Assembly: GCA_964422855.1 (NCBI GenBank)
Contig: CAYRCS010000014.1
Location: forward strand, 1-23,326
DNA: 23,326 bases
Direction: 5' to 3'
Origin: CAZEYI01 sp964422855
GTDB taxonomy: Bacteria; Patescibacteriota; Gracilibacteria; Absconditabacterales; Absconditicoccaceae
Position numbers and translations under genes: made by a program. The notes beneath the pieces are model-generated. The model did no database searches, was not told the DNA's origin, and saw only the letters and a list, made by a program, of their open reading frames with translations. Shown in pieces: positions 1 through 8,953 of this stretch (position 1 is its first letter; every line of letters starts with the position of its first letter).

Positions 1-24
1 CTTTATGATAGATTAGTATTCTTT

Positions 25-480
25 ATGCTTTCTAATGATTTAAATCAACTTGTTGCTAAAGCCTTACCTGTTGATAAACGTATTCTTGGTACCTATCCTG
101 CTTCTATCGACGATAAGTATCGCCTCCTATTGCCACAAAATTTGTGTAAGCAAGTTACTGAAGATCTTTCTAAGGATATGGTATTGGTTCTTGTGAAGGA
201 TCCTAACCCTTATATTGCATTAATTCCAGATACTCAATGGACTCTAGTAGAAAATGTCTTAGCACAAAATTGCTTTAATGATAAGCTTACGGGTGATGTA
301 CTGCGTGTTTTAGCTGGTATGCAAAAAACTTCTTTCATTGGACAAAGACTTCTTATCCCACAAATAGCTAGATCTGCGTTGTGATGATCTAGGGATGTTT
401 ATTGTGTTTGATTTTTTCATCAGATACGTATATATTCTTCTGAAGTATATCAGACTTTAATCCAACAACATAATTTGTAA
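25..480 (+). CDS. mraZ: MraZ-family transcriptional regulator
   Basis: MraZ is a DNA-binding regulator of the division and cell wall cluster, built from two AbrB-like half-domains. Here the first repeat is seen as YPASIDDKYRLLLP (about residues 24-37) and the second as FIGQRLLIPQIARSAL (about 104-119). The second repeat is completed only by reading three TGA codons as Gly, giving GGSRDVYCVGFFHQIRIYS, which matches the family's 'vG....ieiws' ending. With TGA read through, the protein is 151 aa, the usual family length, and ends at TAA; stopping at the first TGA (382-384) would cut the second domain in half. The frame is open to the window edge, so a start upstream of ATG 25 is possible. murB follows after 5 bp, which fits a remnant cell-wall gene cluster. 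Confidence 0.9.
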
Positions 481-485
481 CTTCT

Positions 486-1520
486 ATGGAAATATTACAC
501 AATATATCACTCAAAGACTACAATACCTTTCATCTGGATGTGTTAGCAGATAGTTTTGCTCATATTGAAAGTGCTGATGACGTCCGCGAACTCTACAAGC
601 AGTGATTGTTTGCTAGTCAATTTTTGGTCTTGGGAGGCTGAAGTAATGTCTTGCTTCTGGGGGATTATCATGGCTTAGTCGTTCACAATGCTATTATGTG
701 AATGCATATATTTACTGAAGATGATGCTACGGTGACGGTGCGTGTCGGAGCAGGTGAGCAGTGGCGTGATTTTGTGAATTGGGCGGTAAGTCACAACTAT
801 GGAGGAGTTGAAAATCTGGCATATATTCCTGGAACTGTATGAGCCGCGCCGGTCCAAAATATCGGTGCATATGGAGTGGAAGCTAGAAGCACAGTAGATA
901 AGGTTTTCTATCTAGATGTCAGTACAGGAGAGGAGTGTGTATTGACCAATGAAGAGTGTCGTTTTTGATATCGTGATAGTATCTTCAAACAAGCTCTCAA
1001 ATGACAAGCGATCATTACGATGGTGCAGTTTGTGTTGCAGAAAGTATGATCTAGCTACAATCTCTTGTTGGAATATAAGGATATCAAAAAATATATTGCT
1101 GAGCATAATTTGGATGTAGCAACGCTTGGTGTTGCTGATCTAGCGTCTATTATCACCGAGGTGAGAAAAGCTAAGTTGCCTGATTGGAATGTCTTGGGTA
1201 CGGCCTGAAGTTTCTTCAAAAATCCTGTAGTGGATCCTGACTTTTATGATGAACTTGTCCAATGTTATCCTGAAGTGCAGTGATATGTGACTGAAGAAGG
1301 AGTCAAATTATCTGCATGACAACTTATCGATATGGTAGGTCTCAAAGGAATCGATCGTGGAGTAGTTGGTACGTATCAAAATCATGCACTCGTACTCATC
1401 CATAATGGTGGTGGAACTGGGCAAGATGTTGCGGCCTTGGCGACATTTATACAAGAACAAGTTCGTGAACAATTTGGTGTCCGATTGGAACCAGAGGTAC
1501 AATACATACTTTCTGCATAA
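486..1520 (+). CDS. murB: UDP-N-acetylenolpyruvoylglucosamine reductase MurB
   Basis: MurB reduces UDP-GlcNAc-enolpyruvate to UDP-MurNAc with NADPH and FAD in the cytoplasm, the second committed step of peptidoglycan precursor synthesis. The 344-aa product shows the FAD-binding motif LGGGSNVLL (residues 49-57), IPGTVGAAPVQNIGAYG, a YRDSIFK loop typical of type I (E. coli-like) enzymes, GTAGSFFKNP with the catalytic Ser at 242, and a C-terminal LEPEVQYI carrying the conserved Glu. Length equals E. coli MurB. Ten codons are in-frame TGA, including one Gly of GGGSN and the Gly just before the catalytic Ser, so TGA must be sense. It starts 5 bp after mraZ and is probably co-transcribed. No clear Shine-Dalgarno sequence precedes the ATG. 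Confidence 0.96.
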
Positions 1521-1537
1521 AAAAAGTCTGTTTTTTT

Positions 1538-1566
1538 TTGACAAAAAGCCTCATGAGCTGTATACT
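1538..1566 (+). promoter_or_regulatory. Sigma-70 type promoter of the amidase gene
   Basis: TTGACA (1538-1543) and TATACT (1561-1566) are separated by exactly 17 bp. This is a near-perfect vegetative promoter lying just past the murB stop. It places the transcript start near 1573 and so favours ATG 1602 over the in-frame TTG at 1569. The promoter at 3505-3533 has the same hexamers and spacing. Confidence 0.85.
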
Positions 1567-1601
1567 TTTTGTATTCTGTATTTACTCACTGTGTACGAGG
1601 T

Positions 1602-2306
1602 ATGATTACCAAACAACTCCATACATCAAATACCTCAGGTCTGACCAATACAAAAGAGTATATTGTATTGCATCATACTGGTACGAGTTCTTTGCAAAGT
1701 ACTTTGCGTACATTAACTACAGGTAAGGTGAGTTGTCACTATGTGATAGATACAGACGGTAGCGTCTACCAGATCAATACTGATAACGATGTCTTGTGGC
1801 ATTGTGGTGAAAGTATCTGGGATGGGAGAACTGATCTCAACAATTATAGCGTTGGGATAGAGTTGGTAGGTCCTTTGCCTGGGTTTACTGATGCACAGAG
1901 AGTCTCGTTGAGGAGATTGGTGGTGGCATTGATGCAACAGTATCATATTCCTGCTTCGCACATCCTCAGACATAAGGATATAGCGCCTGGCAGAAAGGCG
2001 GATCCAGATGATGCTTTGTGGAATAATCAGTATCCAAACTATCTGGCTTATCAGCATTCGTTTGATACGGTCCAGACTATTGTGGGATTTTATCACGATC
2101 TCTTCTTGAGAGAATTTGGAGAAGTGATAGATACCAAGAGAACTGTTATTGATGATATTGATGGGGTTATCCAAAGAGTAACACAAGTGGATGGAACTAT
2201 CAATACTGCAGAGCTTATCTACTTCATCAATATAGGTTTTGAAAGATTGCATAAGCAACTAAGCCTATTGGAACAGCAGCAAAAGAAAGTCCAACATATG
2301 ATCTAA
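1602..2306 (+). CDS. N-acetylmuramoyl-L-alanine amidase (Amidase_2 / AmpD-like)
   Basis: Amidase_2 enzymes are zinc hydrolases that cut the bond between N-acetylmuramic acid and L-alanine of peptidoglycan. Visible motifs are VLHHTG (first zinc His, about residue 24-25), SCHYVIDTDGSVYQ, WHCGES, SVGIELVG and the ILRHKDIAPGRKADP signature that supplies the second His and the zinc-binding Asp. The domain fills roughly residues 18-155; the remaining 80 residues are predicted helical and rich in Gln at the end. No signal peptide is apparent from ATG 1602, so it may act inside the cell in muropeptide recycling or leave by another route. There are no in-frame TGA codons in this gene. The start is chosen because the promoter ending at 1566 leaves the upstream TTG too close to the transcript start. 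The DUF1846 gene follows after 26 bp. Confidence 0.9.
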   Translation: MITKQLHTSNTSGLTNTKEYIVLHHTGTSSLQSTLRTLTTGKVSCHYVIDTDGSVYQINTDNDVLWHCGESIWDGRTDLNNYSVGIELVGPLPGFTDAQRVSLRRLVVALMQQYHIPASHILRHKDIAPGRKADPDDALWNNQYPNYLAYQHSFDTVQTIVGFYHDLFLREFGEVIDTKRTVIDDIDGVIQRVTQVDGTINTAELIYFINIGFERLHKQLSLLEQQQKKVQHMI

Positions 2307-2332
2307 TTTATTATCTATACTACGAAACAAAA

Positions 2333-3436
2333 ATGATTAATTCTAGCGACATCATCAAGTATAAAAAAGATGGGTTTGATGGTAGTAAGTATATCAAACT
2401 CCAGTCGCAATCTATCGAAGATAGGCTTGCTCAGTTTAGTGGAGGAAGACTGTATCTCGAAATAGGTGGTAAATTTTTGTATGATGCGCATGCTGCTAGA
2501 GTATTGCCTGGATTTAATCCAGAATCTAAGAAGCTTATATTTGATGATCTTATCGATCAGGCGGAAATATTGTTTTGTGTGAATGCTCAGGATATAGAAG
2601 AAAATAGACAACTTTCTAATAAGGATGTAAATTATATACCTTATGTCCATGGCATGATCAGTGATATAGAGAAATCGTTAGGTATAAAGCCACATGTTGT
2701 GATGAATATGATGGACCCTTATAGTACATCTGATGAAATTATGGACTTCCAAAGAGATCTCCAAAGAAAAGGATATAGAGTATGGGAAAGATATAGTATC
2801 GAAGGATATCCAGAGGATACGGATACTATTTTGAGTGAAGATGGATTTGGGCAAGATGATCATATCCCTTTGACGCAAAATTTGATCTTGGTAACATGAG
2901 CTGCTTCCAATAGTGGTAAGATGTCTACCTGTATGTGACAGATATATCAAGATAATTTGATAGATATCAAATCTGGTTATGCAAAATATGAAACATTCCC
3001 TATTTGGAATTTGCCCTTGGATCATCCTATCAATTTAGCTTATGAAGCTGCGACTTCTGACATTGGTGATTTTAACTGTCGAGATGAATTGTATATTGAT
3101 GCTACTGGCACAGAAGCAGTCAATTACAATAGAGATGTCGAGGCGTTTGAGATAGTGCAGTCTATGAGTAATGATATTGTATGACTCAAGAATTATATGA
3201 GAAGCTACAAGTCTCCTACTGATATGGGTGTGAGTAATGCTGGTTTCTGTATCAAAGATGATGAAATTTGTTGCATAGCATCATACCAAGAGATAGAAAG
3301 AAGAAAAGAATGGTATACGCAGATGTTCAAAAGATGAGATGGAGATAAAAAATGGATCGAGAGATGTGATAAACTTTTGGTGAAATGTAAGGATTATATG
3401 GATACAAAAGGCTACAATATCGACAAGAAAATATAA
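2333..3436 (+). CDS. DUF1846 family protein, C-terminally short
   Basis: DUF1846 proteins are conserved but of uncertain biochemical role. The identification rests on family hallmarks in order: FDGSKYIKLQS near the N-terminus, RLYLEIGGKFLYDAHAARVLPGF (about residues 38-61), a P-loop-like GAASNSGKMSTC (about 190), SGYAKYETFPIWNLPLDHPINLAYEAATSD (about 208-240) and EAVNYNRDVEAFEI. Several TGA codons in the second half are read as Gly, one of them opening the GAASNSGK motif. The product is 367 aa, whereas homologues familiar from Firmicutes are about 500 aa; the C-terminal portion that normally follows YKSPTDMGVSNAGF...DDE is missing here and the frame closes at TAA directly before a strong terminator, so the short form looks genuine. 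It is likely in an operon with the amidase. Confidence 0.85.
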
Positions 3437-3460
3437 TTTTTATTGGTCTAGTACATTTTA

Positions 3461-3486
3461 AAAGAGGGATTTCCCTCTTTTTCTTT
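3461..3486 (+). terminator. Rho-independent terminator after the DUF1846 gene
   Basis: AAAGAGGGA (3461-3469) and TCCCTCTTT (3472-3480) form a perfect 9-bp inverted repeat, followed by TTCTTT. It lies 24 bp after the stop codon and just before the next promoter. The symmetrical A/T flanks would also allow some function on the other strand. Confidence 0.8.
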
Positions 3487-3504
3487 AATTTCATTACATA
3501 TTTT

Positions 3505-3533
3505 TTGACAAATAAGGTTGATGTCAATATACT
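3505..3533 (+). promoter_or_regulatory. Sigma-70 type promoter of the antiporter gene
   Basis: TTGACA (3505-3510), 17 bp spacer, TATACT (3528-3533). It sits between the terminator of the previous unit and the antiporter gene, and is identical in both hexamers and in spacing to the promoter at 1538-1566. The expected transcript start is near 3540. Confidence 0.85.
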
Positions 3534-3567
3534 ATATTTATGGTTTATATCTTGACAATAACTGAAG

Positions 3568-5295
3568 ATGGGAGAAATGTTATCAGCTTTACAGGTGTTT
3601 TTTGGGGCACATGCCTTTGCGGAACTAGCGGCAGTGGTTACTGTGGTGGTTGTTGTGACTGGACTGATGAGATTATTGAAACAGCCTCTTATTATTGGAT
3701 ATATCGTTGCAGGTATATTGATGAGTCCAAATATTCTTAATATTATCCAGCATACTGATAGTGTTCAGATGTTTGCCCATATTGGGGTAGCATTTTTACT
3801 GTTTATGGTAGGATTGTGACTAAATCCAGCAGTAATAAAGGATCTGGGTAAAGCCTCACTCGTTGTGTGAGTTTGACAAGTTGTCTTTACCACAGTAATA
3901 GGTATGGGGGTATCTATGTTGCTTGGATTTGATTGGGTTACTAGTATATATGTTGCGATTGCTTTGGCCTTTAGTAGTACGATTATTATTGTTAAACTTC
4001 TGAGTGATAAGTGAGTATTGGACGAACTGTATGGAAAAATTTCTATTGGTATGCTGATTGTCCAAGATATTATTGCGATGGGTATACTTATGGTATTGGC
4101 TTCGTTGCCGGTTGATGGAGCAGCAGTTAATCGATCAGAATTTTCTGTAATATTGGTATCTAAGATGCTAGTGGTTGGTCTTGTGGTATATGGATTGACG
4201 AAGTACTTTCTTCCTCGTATTATGTGACATGTTGCAAAATCTCAAGAGTTCCTTCTTTTATTTTCTATTGGTCGATGTCTACTATTTGCTGCTGGACTTG
4301 AAGCAGTTGGGTTTTCGTTGGAAATTGGTGCATTGTTAGCGTGATTGACGTTGGCTACACTCCCATACAGATTTGAAATAAGTAGTAGAATGAAACCACT
4401 GAGAGACTTCTTTATTGTGTTATTTTTTGTTTTCTTGTGATCGCAACTCCAGTTCTCGAATGTGTCAGTGTATATAGTTCCTATTATTGTTTTTTCACTA
4501 TTTGTTCTCGTTGGCAATCCTTTTATCGTGATGGTATTGATGGGACTGATGGGTTATAAGAAAAAAAATGGGATGATGGTATGATTTACTGTTGCACAAG
4601 TTAGCGAGTTTTCTTTTATATTAATGGGACTTGCACTTGCTATTTGACATATTACCAACGTCGAGATTGTTTCTATGGTGACTATTGTTTGATTGATTAC
4701 GATCGCTGGGTCTAGTTATTATTTTGCCTACGCAGATCAGATTTATGCCAAATTTGGAAAATATTTAAATATATTTGAAAAAAAACAGGCATTGGCTGAA
4801 ACGCACTTTGTACCTAAGGCGGAAGATTATGATGTTATTGTGTTTGGTAATCATAGAACAGGCGAAGGTATTCTCAAGTCATTACAAAAAGATGGGAAAA
4901 GATTTCTTATTGTGGATTATGATCCCAAGGTTATTAGTGCATTGGAAGCTAAAGGCATCCCCTGTATGTATGGTGATGCGGGTGATATAGAAACACTTGA
5001 AGAGTTGTGTCTTCATAAAGTAAAGATGATAGTTTCAACAGTGCATGACTATCAGGCTAATGCATTGATATTGCAATATGCACAGAAGGCAAAAAATGAT
5101 CTTGTGACAATTCTAAGTGCAAACAAAGTAGATGAAGCAGAGGTATTATATACTGCAGGTGCACATTATGTTCTTGTGCCTCATGTTATTGGTGGACATC
5201 ATACAGCGATGTTGATAGAAGAATATGCCTATGATTTGGATAAGTATATGATGCATAAAGAAAATCATATAGCATTGTTGCAAGGTGCTCGCTAA
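3568..5295 (+). CDS. Kef-type cation/proton antiporter (CPA2) with TrkA-N domain
   Basis: This is a membrane cation/H+ exchanger of the CPA2 family fused to a cytoplasmic nucleotide-binding regulatory domain. The 575-aa product has about a dozen hydrophobic segments in residues 1-400, with typical signatures: LLKQPLIIGYIVAGILMSPN, HIGVAFLLFMVGL, AFSSTIIIVKLLSDKG, IGMLIVQDIIA and FSLEIGALLAG. Residues about 421-545 form a TrkA-N (RCK-type) fold with FGNHRTGEG as dinucleotide-binding loop, an acidic VDYD strand end and the YGDAGDIETLEEL motif. Ten in-frame TGA codons, nearly all in transmembrane or conserved Gly positions, must be read as Gly. ATG 3577 is an alternative start. Substrate (K+ or Na+) cannot be told from sequence. 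It ends 30 bp from the convergent gene at 5326 with no clear terminator between. Confidence 0.92.
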
Positions 5296-5325
5296 TGCAT
5301 GTTGTGTTTCTAGTATAATTGTTTT

Positions 5326-6372
5326 TTATGGTACATATTGTTCTGTAATCTGTAGAACTTTGTTTTCTGCGTTGTAGTATATGTGGAAAGGTATGTTTGC
5401 ATATTTGTTTGTAAATTCTTTGGTGAAGTTATCCCAATCTCAAATTATTGTTTCTCCCTCAGGACTACTGGTATCTATAAGTTCTAATTTTCCTTCTTTT
5501 TGTTCCAAAACCAACAATGTTCCTGTGTCTGCATTGTATATAAAGTAAGCATTTGGTGGGGTACATGTTGTGCTGGTTGTTCACGAGATGCTTGCTGCAC
5601 AAGCTGTTGGATCGTATTTTGCAAATGCTTCATTTGCTCCAGTCCCATCAAATCGCTCTATAGGGTCTACAGTTATGCTTATAGATCCTGTCGTACTTGT
5701 GATATCTTTGATATAAGCTATCGTGTATTCTATTTTTTCTATTTTTGTTATAGATCCGCTTGTGATTGCTTTTCCTACTATCTCGGTTAGATCTGCAAAT
5801 ATTTCTAATTCTATGCCTGTCGCTGCTACGCCAAGTGCTCTGGTATATGCTACAACTATGTCACCTGAAGTAGTTATTTTTTCTATATTAAGCAATCATT
5901 CTTTCTCTTGAGTCTGTCGATCACCACTAGTCATGGCTATCATACCAGCAATCATTTCGGATCCATTTGTTGTTTCCATTTCTAGATTTGTTACTCATAG
6001 TGCACGGGATGTATATTGTATTTTGGATTCGAGAAGACGTGGTATTTGTATGCTATATGATATGATCATATCGTTTGTTTGTATGTCTACTATATATTGT
6101 GTTTGTTCTGTTTTTGCTATAATATTTTGCGTCTGCGTAGTAAGAATGTCATAGGTCTTGTATAAGATATCTGACATTGTACCTGTTTGATTTTCTACTT
6201 GGGTTCTTAGTATACTTCTTCATTCCCATAGTCATGCAACAACTTTTTCAGATCGTGTTGTGTCTGATGTGAAATATGTGTTTGCTGCAGAAATAAGTTT
6301 ATATCCTAAGAATGCTCCTGTTGCAACTATAACAAGAATTATCAATGCCAGAATGCTGATGAATTTTTTCAT
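5326..6372 (-). CDS. Membrane-anchored extracytoplasmic protein of unknown function
   Basis: I do not recognise the family. The 348-aa protein begins MKKFISILALIILVIVATG, a single N-terminal membrane anchor or uncleaved signal (about residues 4-24), followed by a polar region: a helical, Gln/Thr/Ile-rich stretch (about 60-130), then a likely beta-rich part with alternating hydrophobic residues (ITTSGDIVV, GSISITVDPIERF) and a C-terminal segment with CTPPNAYFIYNADTG. A few TGA codons are read as Gly; the frame ends at TAA. The protein is probably exposed outside the membrane. Its start lies 73 bp inside the end of the upstream sugar-dehydrogenase-like gene, so the two are likely co-expressed and translationally linked. 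The N-terminal layout is pilin-like, but the type IV pilin cleavage motif was not seen. Confidence 0.75.
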
Positions 6373-7639
6373 ATATAGACTGTATCAACGGTAAAATTTG
6401 TTCTGGAGGTGTATGTCTATTTGTGTCTCTTTCTCAAGACATTTTTTTGTAAGTGTCCTGACAGTCTGCTAATTTATGAGATGGTTATTTTTTGTATATC
6501 CTTATGATTTTATCATCGCCGTCTTGTATATTTCATCTTCCGTCAGTATTGCTTGTGCTTATATAAATGCTTCCGTCTGGTCATTCGGTAACATATCTTA
6601 CTCTTCCAAATTGATCGTCTATTATTTTTTCTTGTTGGATAACGCTGTCTGCATTTTTTGGATCTATTTGCATGCGGAGGAGTCACTGTCATTTTAACAT
6701 ACCTATGAGTATAGTATCTTTTCGTTCTGGGAACATAGATCCTTTGTATATGTGTAATGATCCTGGAGCTATTGCAGGAGTGTATATAGCTAATGGACTA
6801 ATAAATCATGTTTCACTTTGTTCATGACTTATTTTGTTTCGTCCATAATTGCCTTTTGGTATGATGCGATTTATTTCGTCTCCTCCAGGCTGTCAATCAA
6901 ATACTGATGGTCCATGTTCTGAAGCATACATATTGCCCTTACTATCTCGTCATATGCCTTGGCTATTTCTATGACCTATACTTCGTACTGCTGACCTAGG
7001 ATATGGATTGTCTGTTGGATTTGATCAGTCTGTATTTATTCTCAATACTTTGCCGTTAAAATAATCTGGATACTGTGCTTTTTCTCATTCGAGAGCATCA
7101 CCTACGGTAATATATAACTTATCGTCTGGACCAAATGCTAGTGCACATCCTGCATGATTTGGTGCAGCTGGCAGTTTATCCAATACAATTTTTTCGTCTG
7201 TTATTTTGTCTCATGCGTCTATCAACTCCGATACTCTCGCAAACATTGTGTTGTCATCCATATATGCGTAACATATGTAGATTTTTTTGTTTGCTGTGTA
7301 ATTAGGATCTATAGCCAATCCCATTAATCATTCTTCGCTACTTGAGCTAATGTTTGCTATACTCATCAACGGAGTTTCTTGCAACACTCAATTTATTATT
7401 TGGCGGATATTCCCATTCCTTTCTGCAATAAGAATCCTCTTTGGTTCCGTGAAAATTATTGTTCGTGGTACCTGTAGTCACGTTGCTATGATTTCTGTCT
7501 GTATTTGTGTTGTTGTATTTGGTATTTGTTCGCTGTCAGTAGATAGCATTGTTGTTGTTGGATTTAGATACCATACAATTACAATTGTAGCTAATGTTAT
7601 GCCTATGGCACAAATAATAAGTACGGTTTTTTTGAGCAT
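6299..7639 (-). CDS. PQQ-dependent sugar dehydrogenase-like (GSDH) protein
   Basis: The glucose/sorbosone dehydrogenase family is a six-bladed beta-propeller that oxidises aldoses with PQQ and calcium outside the cytoplasmic membrane. After an N-terminal hydrophobic anchor (MLKKTVLIICAIGITLATI), the protein shows GLQVPRTIIF, NHAGCALAFGPDDKLYITVGD, GKVLRINTDGS, RNSQGIGRDSKGNMYASEHGP, GGDEINRI, GNYG and, at the end, GPDGSIYISTSN with DDKIIRI. These are the canonical propeller landmarks, so the fold is secure; whether PQQ is bound in this reduced-genome organism is not. Several TGA codons are read as Gly. The product is 446 aa, ending in a roughly 60-residue basic/polar tail beyond the propeller that overlaps the next gene. 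That tail could be spurious if a frameshift removed an earlier stop. Confidence 0.87.
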
Positions 7640-7671
7640 CTTTTGTCTTGTAGATAAATAATTTCATGTGT

Positions 7672-7699
7672 ATTGTATTATTCCTGTGAAGGAAAACAA
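7672..7699 (-). promoter_or_regulatory. Candidate promoter of the sugar dehydrogenase-like gene
   Basis: On the minus strand TTGTTT (complement of 7694-7699) and TACAAT (complement of 7672-7677) are 16 bp apart, about 32 bp upstream of the start codon at 7639. The match to the -35 consensus is only moderate. Confidence 0.4.
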
Positions 7700-7726
7700 T
7701 CACTAGTATATTTGGGTTATATTTGC

Positions 7727-7754
7727 TTGTAATATATGCATGAAATCGTATAGT
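7727..7754 (+). promoter_or_regulatory. Candidate promoter of the RRM protein gene
   Basis: TTGTAA (7727-7732) and TATAGT (7749-7754) are 16 bp apart. This would give a 5' untranslated leader of about 100 nt before the RRM gene. A second TATACT at 7793-7798 lacks a good -35 element. Confidence 0.42.
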
Positions 7755-7860
7755 GCCTGCAATGAATGGTGAGATGTGTGCTGGATTCCCTATATACTAT
7801 TATCGGTGAATAAGCCATGTACCTTGCGTTCATGACTTTATTTGTTTTTGTTACGAGTTG

Positions 7861-8205
7861 ATGGACTTTGTTATCAGTCAGACAAAATTGTTTGTTGGTG
7901 GCCTTGATTGGAAATTGAGAGGTCAAGATTTGAGAGATGCTTTCTCTCAGTACGGTGAAGTAGTTTTTGCTAGAGTTGTTTTGGACAAAGAAACGAGAAG
8001 AAGCAAAGGTTTCGGTTTCGTAGAATTTGCTAATCCAGAAGATGCTGCAAAAGCACAAGCTGAAATGAATGACAAGGAATTGTCAGGCAGACCAATCAGA
8101 GTTGATTTTGCTAAAGAAAATCCAGAAAAAATGCAACAAGCTGCTGAAGCTGCTGCTGCACATGCTGCAAGCGCTGATGCTGGCGATGAAGATGTTACTT
8201 TCTAA
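7861..8205 (+). CDS. RRM-domain RNA-binding protein
   Basis: This is a single RNA recognition motif protein of the small bacterial type, which binds single-stranded RNA and is often induced by cold. RNP2 is LFVGGL (residues 10-15) and RNP1 is KGFGFVEF (49-56), with the aromatic residues that stack on RNA in place. The RRM covers residues about 9-86 and ends in SGRPIRVDFAKE. The last 28 residues are Ala-rich and acidic (AAEAAAAHAASADAGDEDVTF) in place of the Gly-rich tail of cyanobacterial relatives. The product is 114 aa and contains no TGA codons. ATG 7861 is preferred over the adjacent TTG 7858. A terminator follows directly, so it is probably a single-gene unit. Confidence 0.93.
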   Translation: MDFVISQTKLFVGGLDWKLRGQDLRDAFSQYGEVVFARVVLDKETRRSKGFGFVEFANPEDAAKAQAEMNDKELSGRPIRVDFAKENPEKMQQAAEAAAAHAASADAGDEDVTF

Positions 8206-8230
8206 GTAGCTCTTTGGACACTATATATGG

Positions 8231-8258
8231 AAACGTGCCTTGTGCACGTTTTCTTCTT
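8231..8258 (+). terminator. Rho-independent terminator after the RRM gene
   Basis: AAACGTGC (8231-8238) pairs perfectly with GCACGTTT (8244-8251) around a 5-nt loop, followed by TCTTCTTT. It lies 25 bp after the RRM stop codon. Confidence 0.75.
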
Positions 8259-8281
8259 TACACGTGAATAGGTATATATAC

Positions 8282-8743
8282 ATGGACGATCGCACTATAC
8301 AACAAATCAAACAACTTATCCAAAACTATGTGGACAAACACAAGGTGATTCCTTTTTTTCAAAATCTTGAACAAGATAAAGTCTTTGGTCCATTGTTTCA
8401 ACAATTTAGTCAGGTTGAAAGAGATCAAGTACAGGGCATAATCAATGAGTATATTGATGAAAAAATCCAATGACTCAATACGAAGGGTGGTGAATTGTTT
8501 AGAAGATTTTATGATGTGCGTCATGATTTGTTTTGGCAGTTTAGAAAACTTAATGCGGATCCTAGCTTTGCACAGACTGTTGAATTTAATGCATTAGGAA
8601 AACAAGTAGAAGCAGAGATGTTTAAATATGAAGGACTACTTACAGAAAAAATGCTGAAGAGAGCTGAATGATTGGATAAGACATTGGATTCGTTCTATAG
8701 CATAGTATATATGTTCTTTCCACTGTATGGGCAGATAGAATAA
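8282..8743 (+). CDS. Small helical protein of unknown function
   Basis: I do not recognise this family. The 153-aa product starts MDDRTIQQIKQLIQNYVDKH and has a mostly alpha-helical, charged, cytosolic character with many Phe and Gln residues (for example FFQNLEQDKVFGPLFQQF) and no membrane segment or signal peptide. Two in-frame TGA codons (after EKIQ, and in RAEG) are read as Gly; stopping at the first would leave only 63 residues. The frame closes at TAA and is followed after 14 bp by a terminator. It lies between two terminators, so it appears to be its own unit, although its promoter is not clear. ATG 8282 is chosen because the in-frame sequence upstream of it belongs to the preceding terminator. 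Confidence 0.78.
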
Positions 8744-8757
8744 TCTATATTGTTATT

Positions 8758-8787
8758 AAAAAGGGGTCTTGCTGGCCTCTTTTTTTG
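8758..8787 (+). terminator. Rho-independent terminator after the 8282 gene
   Basis: AAAAAGGGGTC (8758-8768) pairs with GGCCTCTTTTT (8774-8784) over 11 bp with two G-U wobbles and a 5-nt loop, followed by more T residues. It isolates the valS leader from upstream transcription. Confidence 0.85.
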
Positions 8788-8790
8788 TAT

Positions 8791-8818
8791 TTGCATTTTT
8801 TTCTGGTACTCATATAGT
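8791..8818 (+). promoter_or_regulatory. Promoter of the valS leader
   Basis: TTGCAT (8791-8796) and TATAGT (8813-8818) are separated by 16 bp and lie immediately after the preceding terminator. Transcription would begin near 8825, giving a leader of about 150 nt before valS, long enough to hold the leader peptide and the attenuator. Confidence 0.6.
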
Positions 8819-8845
8819 CTGTGTGTTCTTACATCTTATAACATT

Positions 8846-8893
8846 ATGTCTTATTATTTGTCTTCAACAAACGTCGTGGTGGTCTCTTTGTAG
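8846..8893 (+). CDS. valS leader peptide with four consecutive Val codons
   Basis: An ATG at 8846 opens a 15-codon frame, MSYYLSSTNVVVVSL, ending at TAG 8891-8893. Codons 10-13 (8873-8884) are GTC GTG GTG GTC, four valines in a row, positioned upstream of the valyl-tRNA synthetase gene. The stop codon abuts the first strand of the antiterminator hairpin. This is the arrangement of leader peptides in amino-acid attenuators such as E. coli pheST or ilv. No Shine-Dalgarno sequence is visible, which is common in this window. Expression is inferred, not shown; the match between codon identity and the downstream synthetase is the main support. Confidence 0.75.
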   Translation: MSYYLSSTNVVVVSL

Positions 8894-8953
8894 AGGAGGC
8901 TGTTTATCGCGTTAGTATAAACAATCTCCTTCCTCTGGTGGGAGATTTTCTTT
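8884..8953 (+). promoter_or_regulatory. valS transcription attenuator (antiterminator/terminator)
   Basis: Three pairings compete. A weak 1:2 stem, CTCT (8884-8887) with AGAG (8892-8895), lies over the leader stop codon. The 2:3 antiterminator pairs 8895-8907 with 8917-8929: TGTTTAT with ATAAACA, one C-A mismatch, then a G-U pair and GGAG with CTCC. The 3:4 terminator pairs AATCTCC (8923-8929) with GGAGATT (8941-8947), followed by TTCTTT. Strand 3 is shared, so 2:3 and 3:4 are mutually exclusive. A ribosome stalled on the Val codons would leave strand 2 free and allow read-through into valS; a ribosome reaching the TAG would cover strand 2 and permit termination. Confidence 0.72.

Noticed and set aside
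1713..2258. Minus-strand frame of 181 codons opposite the amidase
   Set aside because: The plus strand encodes a complete Amidase_2 domain with zinc ligands here; the antisense frame has no recognisable motif.
3568..5295. Antiporter as a degraded gene with ten nonsense codons
   Set aside because: All ten are TGA at positions compatible with Gly and the frame never shifts; the same pattern appears in essential genes such as murB and valS.
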